Notes under the pieces: generated by a model | Seen by the model: the letters and a program-made list of their open reading frames with translations, nothing else | Databases searched by the model: none | What the model was told of the DNA's origin: nothing | Assembly (NCBI GenBank): GCA_035570275.1 | Contig: DATMNI010000108.1 | Location: 97,529 to 161,528, forward strand | Length of the DNA stretch: 64,000 nucleotides | Source: DATMNI01 sp035570275 | Lineage (GTDB): Bacteria; Acidobacteriota; Terriglobia; Bryobacterales; Bryobacteraceae | Direction: 5' to 3' | Shown: positions 40,510 to 48,989 of the stretch, piece after piece | How positions within the stretch are numbered: the first letter of the stretch is position 1 | Layout: each line of letters opens with the position of its first letter | Position numbers and translations under genes: made by a program

Positions 40510-43500
40510 ATGACAACACCACGTAGTGGCTATATGTCGAAATCCTCCCGAGCTATCACTCGCGTTTTGACCGGCGCCTTGTGTCTTATAGGCCTGTCAA
40601 ATGTCGCGTTCGCACAGACCACCGCCAGCTTGAAGGGTACCGTCACGGATTCGAGCGGCGCCGTGGTGCCTGGCGCCGTAATGGCGTTAACCAACTCGGA
40701 GACGGGTGCCCAACACCAGACCACGTCGGGTGAATCCGGCACGTATGAGTTTCCGGTGCTGCAGCCTGGCACTTACCGGCTGACGACCCAAAAAACGGGC
40801 TTCGCTCAGGTCGCAAACGCGGGAATCCGTCTGGAGGTCAACCAGGATGCGCGGCTCGACGTTTCCCTGCGTCCCGGAGCGGTTAACGATACGGTCGAGG
40901 TTACCGCCGCAGCGGCGCTCCTCGAACAGAGCACGTCCCAAATCGGACAGGTGATCGAGACGAAAGCCGTCAGCGATCTGCCTTTGAACGGACGCAATTT
41001 CGCACAGCTCGCGATCCTGGGAACCGGCGTGGTCGGCGTCGGCTTTGGGCCTTCCGGCACCATCGGTAGCGGCACACGGCCGGACGATCCACGTCCCGGA
41101 GCCGAGCTCATGTCGAACGGCAACCGCGAAATGACTAACGATTATCTCCTGGACGGCGTCGACGATAATTTCCGCCGGAATGCATTAATCACATTGCGCC
41201 CGACCGTGGAAGACATCCTGGAGTTCAAGATCCAGACGAACTTGTTCGGCGCTGAACAGGGCCGTAACTCCGGCGCGACAGTCGACGTGATCACCAAAAG
41301 TGGAACCAACGGCTACCACGGCAGCGTTTTCGAGTTTGTCCGCAATAACGATTTTGATGCGCGGAACTTCTTCAACGCGGTTGGCACCCCGCAACCCGAG
41401 TACCATCAGAATCAGTTTGGCGGGAGCGTCGGAGGGCCCATCGTCCATAACAAGGTTTTCTTCTTCGCGGATTATGAAGGCTTTCGCAAGCTGCAGGGTA
41501 CCACCACCAGCGTCAATACCGTCCCCACAGTTGCCGAGCGCAGCGGCGACTTCAGCGGCATCCCACAGGCGATCTACGATCCGGCTACTCTGGTTACGGC
41601 GTCCGGGACGGCGAGCGGCTTCAGCCGGCAGCCATTTCCCGGAAACATCATTCCCGCCAGCCGGTTTGATCCTGTCACTTCACGGGTAATTCAGGCCTAC
41701 CCCCTGCCGACTGGGGCCGGGCTGGCTAACAATCAGTTCACGAATCCGGTTCTGGGGCAGAATAACGATACCGGCGACGGGCGCATAGACTGGAATCTGA
41801 ACGCCAACAACACCATCTTCGGCCGCTTCTCCCGGCAGGATACGTTGACCAATACGCCCTCTACGTTCGGATTCCGCAATGTCCCCGGCCTCGCAATACC
41901 AGTGAGCCTGGGCAATAGCACGAACTACGCCGGCCGCGCGCCTATGAGTAATTACAATGATGTGATTGCTTACTCGCACGTATTCAGTTCGACATTCCTG
42001 GTGGATACGCGGATGGGCTTCTCGCGCTTTGCCATGCGAAACTTGGATTCCACAGCGCCTGCCAGCGGTCCGGGCCTCGGGCAATTGCTGGGCGTTCCGA
42101 ATTCAAACCAGGAGCCGGAGTCGCTCGGCTTCCCTATCTTTTCGCTGACGGGGTACACCGGAATCGGCGGGCCTACGGCTATACCCACCATCCGGTACGA
42201 GAACACGTTCAATCCGATCGCCAATTTTACCAAGGTGTTTGGCCCGCACACACTGAAATGGGGCGCCAGCGTGGTTCGGCGTCAGATCGTCGACTTCCAG
42301 GACAACTCGGGCAACGGTTCATATAGTTTTGACAGCACGTTCGACAACAATCCGAATTCCGCCGGCAATACGGGCAATGCGATGGCGGACTTCCTGCTCG
42401 GCGTACCCGGCGGCGTCACCCAGGCTTTTCAGTTGGTCTGGGCCGGCACACGTCTTCTGGAGGTCGGCATATATGCGGCCGACGATTGGAGAATCACGAA
42501 GCGGCTCACTCTCAATCTGGGACTTCGCTGGGAGTATCTGCCGCCGCCCGTCGAAGTAGCTAATCGCTACGCGAATTTCGACACCCAAACTGGTAAGGTG
42601 CTCATCGCCGGCGTCAACTCCGATGCCAATGTCGGCGTTCAGACACAGAAGAAGATGTTCGCTCCCCGCTTTGGATTCGCCTATCAGTTGGATAAGAAAA
42701 CCGTTCTGCGGGGCGGTTTCGGAATATTCTATAATGCGTCGGGCAACGGCGGAGCGCTTTACAGGCTGCACAGGCAATTGCCGTTCGGCGCCACTACGAC
42801 GGTCGTTATCAACGAGCAATCACCGACCTATCTAACCGTGGCGCAGGGTCTACCGCTAAATCCGTCTCTCAATGTCCCGTCGATCATAAACAATCCCACT
42901 GGGAGCTGGTACAGCATCCCGCATAATTACAAGAATGCTTACGCCGAGCAGTTCAATTTCGGCGCGGAGCGGGAACTGCCATTCAATGTCGTTGTTAAAG
43001 CTTCCTATGTCGGCAATTTGGGCCGGGATCTGGATGTCACTTACAACATTAACCAGCCGGTTCCCGGACCGGGCCCGGTTGGACCTCGTGAGCTCTTGTT
43101 TGGCATCGCTCCCGGAGTTTCGGGCGACAGTTATGCGGCCACCGATGGCCTTTCGGCGTACCATTCCTTGCAGGTGACCGCTCAAAAGCGCTTCTCTTCC
43201 GGCTTGAGTTTTCTGAGCGCTTACACGTACTCGCATTCGATTGACGACGTTCCGCTGCAGGAGGGCGGCGGAGGCGACGGACCGGTCCCGCAGGATCCCC
43301 TGCACCGTAACCTGGACTTCGCCAGCAGTTCCTTTGATATCAGGCACAGGTTCACGCAGACCGCCAACTATTATCTACCTGTCGGAAAGGGCCAGGCATT
43401 TGATTTTCGGAACGCTTTGGCGAACAAGCTGTTCGGCGGCTGGCAGGTAAACCTGATTCTCACAGCACAGACCGGACTTCCTTTTACGCCCGTACTGGCC

Positions 43501-43893
43501 AATTCGGTGGCGAATACCGGTTCCTCGAGCCGGCCCAATATCGCTTCAGGTGTAAGTGCGGCGCTGTCGAATCCCACGATTAACGGTTGGTTCAATACTT
43601 CCTTCAACGCGCCGGGAGCAGTCTGGTCGACGCCGGCGTTGTATACATTCGGCAATGCCGGGAGAAATATCCTGGGAGGGCCCGGCCGTTTTAATCTCGA
43701 CACATCTCTGTTTAAGGATGTTGCCGTTGGGGAGCGAGTCCACGTACAGTTTCGGGGAGAGTTGTTCAATATCCTCAACCATCCACAATTCGATTTGCCG
43801 AACGCAACGATCGGCAATGCACAGGCAGGAATTATCTCCGCCACGCTGGGAACGCCGCGAGACATTCAACTTGGCGTCAGGCTGACGTTCTAA
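40510..43893 (+). CDS. TonB-dependent receptor, Oar-like, copy 2
   Basis: 1127 aa; ATG 40510 has AAGGA seven bases upstream, starting nine bases after the stop of copy 1. Layout is the same: signal peptide (MSKSSRAITRVLTGALCLIGLSNVAFAQ within the first 36 residues), carboxypeptidase-regulatory domain (ASLKGTVTDSSGAVVPGAVMALTNSETG), plug (VSDLPLNGRNFAQLAILGTG) and barrel (KSGTNGYHGSVFEFVRNNDFDARNFF; NQFGGSVGGPIVHNKVFFFADYEGFR; LGLRWEY; GPGRFNLDTSLFKDV; GELFNILNHPQFDLPN). The two receptors are diverged paralogues, so they may bind different forms of one substrate or form a hetero-complex. Codon third positions are less GC-rich than in the flanking core genes. Confidence 0.94.
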   Translation: MTTPRSGYMSKSSRAITRVLTGALCLIGLSNVAFAQTTASLKGTVTDSSGAVVPGAVMALTNSETGAQHQTTSGESGTYEFPVLQPGTYRLTTQKTGFAQVANAGIRLEVNQDARLDVSLRPGAVNDTVEVTAAAALLEQSTSQIGQVIETKAVSDLPLNGRNFAQLAILGTGVVGVGFGPSGTIGSGTRPDDPRPGAELMSNGNREMTNDYLLDGVDDNFRRNALITLRPTVEDILEFKIQTNLFGAEQGRNSGATVDVITKSGTNGYHGSVFEFVRNNDFDARNFFNAVGTPQPEYHQNQFGGSVGGPIVHNKVFFFADYEGFRKLQGTTTSVNTVPTVAERSGDFSGIPQAIYDPATLVTASGTASGFSRQPFPGNIIPASRFDPVTSRVIQAYPLPTGAGLANNQFTNPVLGQNNDTGDGRIDWNLNANNTIFGRFSRQDTLTNTPSTFGFRNVPGLAIPVSLGNSTNYAGRAPMSNYNDVIAYSHVFSSTFLVDTRMGFSRFAMRNLDSTAPASGPGLGQLLGVPNSNQEPESLGFPIFSLTGYTGIGGPTAIPTIRYENTFNPIANFTKVFGPHTLKWGASVVRRQIVDFQDNSGNGSYSFDSTFDNNPNSAGNTGNAMADFLLGVPGGVTQAFQLVWAGTRLLEVGIYAADDWRITKRLTLNLGLRWEYLPPPVEVANRYANFDTQTGKVLIAGVNSDANVGVQTQKKMFAPRFGFAYQLDKKTVLRGGFGIFYNASGNGGALYRLHRQLPFGATTTVVINEQSPTYLTVAQGLPLNPSLNVPSIINNPTGSWYSIPHNYKNAYAEQFNFGAERELPFNVVVKASYVGNLGRDLDVTYNINQPVPGPGPVGPRELLFGIAPGVSGDSYAATDGLSAYHSLQVTAQKRFSSGLSFLSAYTYSHSIDDVPLQEGGGGDGPVPQDPLHRNLDFASSSFDIRHRFTQTANYYLPVGKGQAFDFRNALANKLFGGWQVNLILTAQTGLPFTPVLANSVANTGSSSRPNIASGVSAALSNPTINGWFNTSFNAPGAVWSTPALYTFGNAGRNILGGPGRFNLDTSLFKDVAVGERVHVQFRGELFNILNHPQFDLPNATIGNAQAGIISATLGTPRDIQLGVRLTF

Positions 43894-43894
43894 C

Positions 43895-43937
43895 AGAGGT
43901 ACGGCCCCCGCAACAAGCCAAAGCACGCCGTGCCTCT
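43895..43937. terminator. Hairpin between convergent genes
   Basis: AGAGGTACGGC (43895-43905) and GCCGTGCCTCT (43927-43937) are reverse complements with one mismatch and a 21-base loop. The element spans the gap between the receptor gene and the beta-helix gene and probably acts in both directions; there is no T run. Confidence 0.55.
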
Positions 43938-46014
43938 ACGGCCGCGGCCCGTAGTGTGGTGGACTTTGGCCCAGTTCCAGCGCGCCGAGATCCGGCGCCC
44001 GGCCGGCAAAGCCATCGGTGATGTTGGGCAGGACCACGCCACGGTCCACCGCGGCCGAGCCCGGCTTGAGCCGGAAATCGAAATCCTCGGCCTTGTAGAG
44101 CGACTGCACCTTCTTCAGATCCTGCGCATCCAGCCTTGGGACGTTGACAAAGATGTCGTAATCCACTGTGACACTATGCTGATCTTGATGTGTCGCCCGG
44201 CTGTATTCGGCGAGCGTCGCGAACCGGCGCACCTCCAACGCTCGATTGGCAACGGGGGCGCCGCGTCCAGGGCTGTTGAGCAGCAGGCCGCTGTAGTCTG
44301 CCGGAATCTGGAACGGCGGCGAATTCCATAGGAATGAGAACTCCGCTCCGGGGTTAGGACGAAACCCGTTGTAATCGGAAGAGCTGTAGTTGGTGTTGGT
44401 GTTGACGCTAAAGATCGCCGGAGCGGAATTCTCTCCTAACATCAGGTTATTTCGCCAATGCACGTTCGCCGAGGATCCCGCGGAAGTCTCAGTCAGAATC
44501 GTATTGTTGTAGAAGAGCACGCCCGGAGCGCCGTTGGTCATCCTTGTCGATCCGCCGGGCGCATGGTATGCAATATTCCGTATCCAATAGATCGGCCCCC
44601 CGATGGCGGGCTGATTGCAAAATGGGTGAGAAGCCGAGTTCAACATCATATTCCGCATGACTCGGACATTGTGCATGCTGCCGTCAATCTCGAAGGCATT
44701 GTCGTGAAAATTCGTCATGTAATTGTTGTAGTAATCTATCGCCACAGGCCGCCTGTCCCAGTACTCCCTCGGCGGATAATGGGGCCCATCCAGAGCATGC
44801 GAGCCGTCCGGGTTTCCATAAGTTTCAATATCGATGCCATCATGGAAGTTGGCGACATAGTTATACGCAACCACGTGACCCGGTCCGTAAAGCCTGACGG
44901 CCGTGTACGAAGCGAGGATCGGCGGAAACTTCTGTCCGTCCACCCCGTTGAATTGTGCCCAGAAGTTCCCGATCCATCCAAGGAGGTGGTTCGGATCGTC
45001 CCTGCCGATGAAATAGCTGTCGGCAATATAGAAGTCGCTCGACCCGGAGTAATTGGTGAAGACTCCCAAATTGATATTCTCGAACCGGCATCTCTTTACC
45101 GTCAGCCCTTTTGAACCCGCGATGAACTGAGTGCCGGCCCAAATCGCGATATCCGTGTTGCGGATGGTAACGCCTTCGAAGTAGTTATAGTTTGCGGCTT
45201 TGACATTGAACAGATTGAAGTTGCCATTGCCATCGAAGATTACTTCTCCATCCCCTGCCGCCTTGATGACGATCGGTCTCTCCGGCGTGCCGCTGGCAGT
45301 CAAATAGTACGTCCCTTCAAACGGAGTCGTCGCATTGATCGAGCGATCGCCTGTGTAGTATTCCGGGTGATATTTGTAGAGTCCGGCGTGAACCAGAATG
45401 GTGTCGCCGGGTTTGACCCGAGGCCTGCCGGCAGTCACGGTGTCTCCGCCGCCACAGTAGTAGTTGTAGGCGCACATGAGGGCCTCAAAAGCCGGCTCTA
45501 TTCTTGTTCCTTTGTAACTTGCAGGATAAACATGGAAGACTCGCCCACCGGCGTAGGGCTTTGGTTCGGGGCGTGTTCTCACGGTCACGGTCTTGGTCGC
45601 GGTTTTTCCACTTTGCCCACCGATGCCGTCCGGGTCCGACATCACAAACCGGGCTTCATACTCCGTATCAGGCTGCAAGTCCAGAATGCTTCCCGCAAAC
45701 ATGTTGGGAGAGATGACGTCAAACACACCCTGGTTTTGATAGATTCGTTCGCCTTGCAGGCGCAGGAGCGGCAACCCAACCTTCCACTGGGTCTCGCCCC
45801 GTTGGCGGTACGAAACCTCCACTTGCGCATTGCGGTTGTCGTCGCCTTCAATCAGCCATTCAAAGCCAAGGTTGATCAGCGTGGGATGGTCGATGACGAA
45901 CTCGCCGGGCGTGACCTTGTTGCTGTCGCCTGCGGCTGCCGCACGTTCGCAAATGCCGAACAACCCCAACAACAAGGAAGCGCTAATGGCTGCCAAAGTC
46001 GTGGAATTCTTCAT
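43936..46014 (-). CDS. Secreted right-handed beta-helix protein
   Basis: 692 aa from ATG 46014, chosen because GAAGGG precedes it and it gives a clean signal peptide (MKNSTTLAAISASLLLGLFGICERAAA); an ATG at 46071 is the alternative. After an N-terminal fibronectin-like part (EVSYRQRGETQWKVG; LQPDTEYEARFVMSDPDG) comes a parallel beta-helix: NYNYFEGVTIRNTDIAIWAGT, LTVKRCRFENINLGVF, SDFYIADSYFIGRDD, HVVAYNYVANFHDGIDIETYGN, RVMRNMMLNSASHP, VLFYNNTILTET. This is the fold of pectate lyases and other polysaccharide lyases or epimerases. No catalytic triad was identified. It faces the TonB receptors and its upstream region has a degenerate operator, so it may attack the same polymer. Confidence 0.85.
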   Translation of the reverse strand: MKNSTTLAAISASLLLGLFGICERAAAAGDSNKVTPGEFVIDHPTLINLGFEWLIEGDDNRNAQVEVSYRQRGETQWKVGLPLLRLQGERIYQNQGVFDVISPNMFAGSILDLQPDTEYEARFVMSDPDGIGGQSGKTATKTVTVRTRPEPKPYAGGRVFHVYPASYKGTRIEPAFEALMCAYNYYCGGGDTVTAGRPRVKPGDTILVHAGLYKYHPEYYTGDRSINATTPFEGTYYLTASGTPERPIVIKAAGDGEVIFDGNGNFNLFNVKAANYNYFEGVTIRNTDIAIWAGTQFIAGSKGLTVKRCRFENINLGVFTNYSGSSDFYIADSYFIGRDDPNHLLGWIGNFWAQFNGVDGQKFPPILASYTAVRLYGPGHVVAYNYVANFHDGIDIETYGNPDGSHALDGPHYPPREYWDRRPVAIDYYNNYMTNFHDNAFEIDGSMHNVRVMRNMMLNSASHPFCNQPAIGGPIYWIRNIAYHAPGGSTRMTNGAPGVLFYNNTILTETSAGSSANVHWRNNLMLGENSAPAIFSVNTNTNYSSSDYNGFRPNPGAEFSFLWNSPPFQIPADYSGLLLNSPGRGAPVANRALEVRRFATLAEYSRATHQDQHSVTVDYDIFVNVPRLDAQDLKKVQSLYKAEDFDFRLKPGSAAVDRGVVLPNITDGFAGRAPDLGALELGQSPPHYGPRP

Positions 46015-46107
46015 GGCCGCCCTTCGCGACGGCTGCATCATCGCTGCGACACATTTTGAGGTGGTCTTCATGAGGGATACCCTATCACACTCCAAGAATG
46101 GCGATCA

Positions 46108-46119
46108 ATGATAGAGCGT
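46108..46119. promoter_or_regulatory. GntR-type operator, 10 of 12 (reverse of ACGCTCTATCAT)
   Basis: Reads ATGATAGAGCGT on the plus strand; about 95 bases upstream of the beta-helix gene's chosen start. Confidence 0.4.
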
Positions 46120-46369
46120 ATTAATCAGGGATTCACCGGATCATTCAGGGGAGAGGCGGTGAAATTCGACTTTCTTACGCGAGCCTCGGCCAGTTCCCAC
46201 TACTACCGCCTCTTCGATTGCGCCCCTGGTAAACCAACAGCGGCGCCCGTGCCCAATTGCAGAACCAAGCCCAAGCCTCGGCATCACCTTGCGCGGGCGC
46301 CAAGTTCTTGCAGCTAGAATGACCACCTGCCCAACTTTCTTGGCTACGTAAATAGATGGTTGATTCGCG

Positions 46370-46381
46370 ATGATAGATCAT
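46370..46381. promoter_or_regulatory. GntR-type operator, perfect copy (ATGATAGATCAT)
   Basis: Exact reverse complement of the copy at 29855, with its last base being the first base of the -35 element TTGACA. Confidence 0.6.
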
Positions 46382-46410
46382 TGACAGTATCGAATTGATC
46401 ATGATATAAC
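46381..46410 (+). promoter_or_regulatory. Promoter of the amidohydrolase gene
   Basis: TTGACA (46381-46386), 18 bases, TATAAC (46405-46410), in an AT-rich tract. The operator at 46370-46381 touches the -35 element. Confidence 0.65.
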
Positions 46411-46548
46411 CATCCTTGCGTTCTTGCGGTGTCGTCTTCAGTCCGGGATTGGATCGGGCTAAAAGCGAGGTCCGGAACGCCAATCGCAGCGGGACCCGGG
46501 CTCTCTAGTCATTCGGCAGGCATTCAGGTTTCAGGAGATGAGCGGCAA

Positions 46549-47739
46549 ATGAAAAATCGGCAAGATTCGCACGTAAGCAACGGCTCTGCCACGAAACGCA
46601 GGGCCAGTGGCGCTTTGACGCGTCGAGAATGGATGGGCACTTTGGGCGCTTCCGCTCTGGGTGCAGGGCTTTTGGGGACAACCAGCAGACCGCTAAAGGC
46701 CCAAGCTGCCCTGTCTCCGGCGGTGGGGCCGATCGTTGACACCCACATTCATATTTGGAAGCTCCCGCGCAGCTCACCACCAGTGAGCGACTTCGGCACT
46801 TACCCTGGCACACCTACCGACGGGTTTTGCTGCACCGTTAACGCCAGCAACCCTACCGGCGCAGTCCCGTGGTTGCAACGGGATGCCCTGATGCCCGATT
46901 ATCAAGGCAATTGGGGCGGCAGAAGGGTGAACCAGGTTGTGGTGATCGAGTCCAGCGTCGGAGTAACGTCCGCTAATATCGTCCAGTCCAACCTCTGGAT
47001 GCTGGACGTTGCCGCGAAAGACACGAACGGGCCGGATGGTGGATCCAAGATCTTGTCGGTAGTGGGAGCCTTGGACACGACACAGGTTCCCCTGGCCTTT
47101 GAGCTGCAACTGTCCCAGATGTCCGCCAACCCTCTGTTTGTTGGCATCCGCCTTGGCGACCTCGGTTCGATTTTCAATGGTTCGCCCAGCACCTTTGACA
47201 ATCTCAAGCCAAATGTGTTGGCAAATCTTAAGACCCTGGCCGGCTTAGGGTTGCAGATCGATGCCAATGGAATCCCCGGAGCGGTCTTAGCCCAAATCGG
47301 CCAGGCCACAGGGATATCGATTGTGATGGACCATTTCGCCTCGGAAGGCAATACCTTCACGCCGTCGGATGCGTGGAAGGCAGATATGCGTGCCGCCGCG
47401 GCATATCCTGGTCTGCATATCAAAGTCTCGGACGTTGAAACACTGAGCGAGGCCGGAGTGGGGGGGTACACCTTTGGTCCTGGCCAGTTCCAGCCCATCG
47501 CCGACCCCACTCAATACTTTCCCGTGATGGAGTTTCTGTGGAACCTTTTTGGCTACAAACGGCTTCTCTGGGGCAGTAACTGGCCAGTGTGCCGTTATGG
47601 TGGTGTGTTGACCGACCCCGTCGACTTTGAAATCAACATCTGGGAGACCTTCCTGGCCCAACAGTTACAAGGCCGGGACGAAGTGATGTACAAGAATGCG
47701 TTGCGGGTGTACGCTCCCGGATCTGCCTCTCGCGTATAA
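46549..47739 (+). CDS. Exported amidohydrolase (amidohydrolase_2 / TIM-barrel lactonase-like)
   Basis: 396 aa from ATG 46549. The N-terminus has a twin-arginine-like signal, LTRREWMGTLGASALGAGLLG (about 24-44). The TIM-barrel starts with VDTHIHIW (H66, H68), continues with a strand ending in VVIESS and SIVMDHFA (His), and closes with KRLLWGSNWPVCRYGG. In the family this last motif is GSDWP, where Asp binds the metal or acts as base; here it is Asn344. Relatives hydrolyse sugar lactones (fuconolactonase) or pyrone dicarboxylate, or decarboxylate aromatic acids. A changed Asp makes activity doubtful. It is the first gene after a strong promoter with a perfect operator. Confidence 0.85.
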   Translation: MKNRQDSHVSNGSATKRRASGALTRREWMGTLGASALGAGLLGTTSRPLKAQAALSPAVGPIVDTHIHIWKLPRSSPPVSDFGTYPGTPTDGFCCTVNASNPTGAVPWLQRDALMPDYQGNWGGRRVNQVVVIESSVGVTSANIVQSNLWMLDVAAKDTNGPDGGSKILSVVGALDTTQVPLAFELQLSQMSANPLFVGIRLGDLGSIFNGSPSTFDNLKPNVLANLKTLAGLGLQIDANGIPGAVLAQIGQATGISIVMDHFASEGNTFTPSDAWKADMRAAAAYPGLHIKVSDVETLSEAGVGGYTFGPGQFQPIADPTQYFPVMEFLWNLFGYKRLLWGSNWPVCRYGGVLTDPVDFEINIWETFLAQQLQGRDEVMYKNALRVYAPGSASRV

Positions 47740-48064
47740 CGAGCCATTGCAAGTTGGCGAACTCCGGGAGGTGGCGGTTGTGCAGGCCAACATGACGACG
47801 GTGGATACAACAGCAGTCGCTGCTGCAGGGCGCGGTCAACCTGACTTCGGGCTCGGCCGCGTCCCTAATCGCCATCAATCCGGCGTTCATCTTCGCCGTC
47901 AACGGCACGCGGGGGAATTCTTCGTCCTACGCCGGGGCGGGGGTCGCGGCGCCCTTTCTGTGGGCGAAGCCATTCTTCCGCGGGCCAGGAACTGGCGACG
48001 CGTGGTCTTGGGCGGCACCGACCGCGCTGAAACCCACCTATAATAGTCCGACGAACTAGAGACG
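47740..48064 (+). other. Possible gene fragment, unknown family
   Basis: An 87-codon frame open from 47796 to a TAG at 48057-48059 encodes LQGAVNLTSGSAASLIAINPAF followed by FAVNGTRGNSSSYAGAGVAAPFLWAKPFF. There is no ribosome binding site, and the composition is protein-like. It may be the end of a decayed gene between the amidohydrolase and mhpF. No homologue was recognised. Confidence 0.3.
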
Positions 48065-48988
48065 ATGAAGACCAAAGTGGCGATCCTTGGTTCCGGGAAT
48101 ATTGGGACCGACCTGATGATCAAGGTGCTCCGAACCTCTAAGACGCTGGACGTGGGAGTGCTGGTTGGGATTGATCCGGATTCCGACGGTCTGGCGCAAG
48201 GCCGCGGTATGGGCGTTCCCACTTTGACGGGAGGCATCGACGATCTGCTACGATGGCCGGGCGTCGAGGAAATTCGTATGGTTTTCGATGCGACGTCAGC
48301 CAAGGCGCACGGCCGCCACAGCGGGATCGCGCGAACTCGCGGTATGCAGATGGTGGACCTCACGCCGGCGGCGGCAGGGCCTTACGTTGTGCCCGTCGTG
48401 AACATGGGGGCGCACTTCGATTCGCCGGACATCAGTATGGTGAGTTGTGGAGGCCAGGCTACGATTCCGATCGTGGCCGCCGTCAGCCGCGTCGCGCCCG
48501 TGCACTACGCCGAGATCGTCTCCTCGATCGCCAGCAGGTCGGCCGGACCGGGCACCCGGGCTAATATCGACGAATTCACCCAAACTACCGCCCGCGCCGT
48601 CGAAATCGTTGGCGGCGCACGCCGTGGTAAAGCCATCATCGTCCTGAATCCGGCAGAGCCGCCGATTAATATGCGTAACACGGTCTTTTGCCTGAGCGAT
48701 GAGGCGGACACCGCGGAAATCGCGCGCTCCATCGAACGCATGGTGGATGAGGTGCGAGGTTACGTGGGAGGATATCGCCTCAAGCAGGAGGTTCAATTCG
48801 ATCGAATCGGCGCCGACAACGCGATGATCCTGCACGGCGCCGGAGTCTTCACCGGCATCAAGACCTCCGTCTTTCTTGAGGTCGAAGGCTCGGCACATTA
48901 TTTGCCGGCGTATGCGGGAAACCTCGACATTATGACATCGGCGGCTCTCACCACCGGCGAGCGGTTAGCTGAACAAAAGTGGAACTGA
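48065..48988 (+). CDS. mhpF: Acetaldehyde dehydrogenase (acylating)
   Basis: 307 aa. It converts acetaldehyde (or a longer aldehyde) plus CoA and NAD to acyl-CoA, the last step of meta-cleavage pathways. The Rossmann motif is VAILGSGNIGTDLMIKV; the nucleophile is Cys128 in MVSCGGQATIPIV; GARRGKAIIVLNPAEPPINMRNTVFC and VEGSAHYLPAYAGNLDIMTSAA are typical of MhpF/BphJ/DmpF. It stands one base before the aldolase gene, with which the enzyme forms a channelling complex in known systems. No mhpD-type hydratase gene is seen in the window. Confidence 0.94.
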   Translation: MKTKVAILGSGNIGTDLMIKVLRTSKTLDVGVLVGIDPDSDGLAQGRGMGVPTLTGGIDDLLRWPGVEEIRMVFDATSAKAHGRHSGIARTRGMQMVDLTPAAAGPYVVPVVNMGAHFDSPDISMVSCGGQATIPIVAAVSRVAPVHYAEIVSSIASRSAGPGTRANIDEFTQTTARAVEIVGGARRGKAIIVLNPAEPPINMRNTVFCLSDEADTAEIARSIERMVDEVRGYVGGYRLKQEVQFDRIGADNAMILHGAGVFTGIKTSVFLEVEGSAHYLPAYAGNLDIMTSAALTTGERLAEQKWN

Positions 48989-48989
48989 A

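Larger units (their letters stand above)
46015..46548. other. Divergent promoter region, beta-helix gene / amidohydrolase gene
   Basis: About 530 bases with two operator copies (46108-46119, 46370-46381) and a strong promoter for the plus strand. The low-GC stretch 46340-46420 stands out. Small frames here have no ribosome binding sites and are rejected. Confidence 0.45.
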
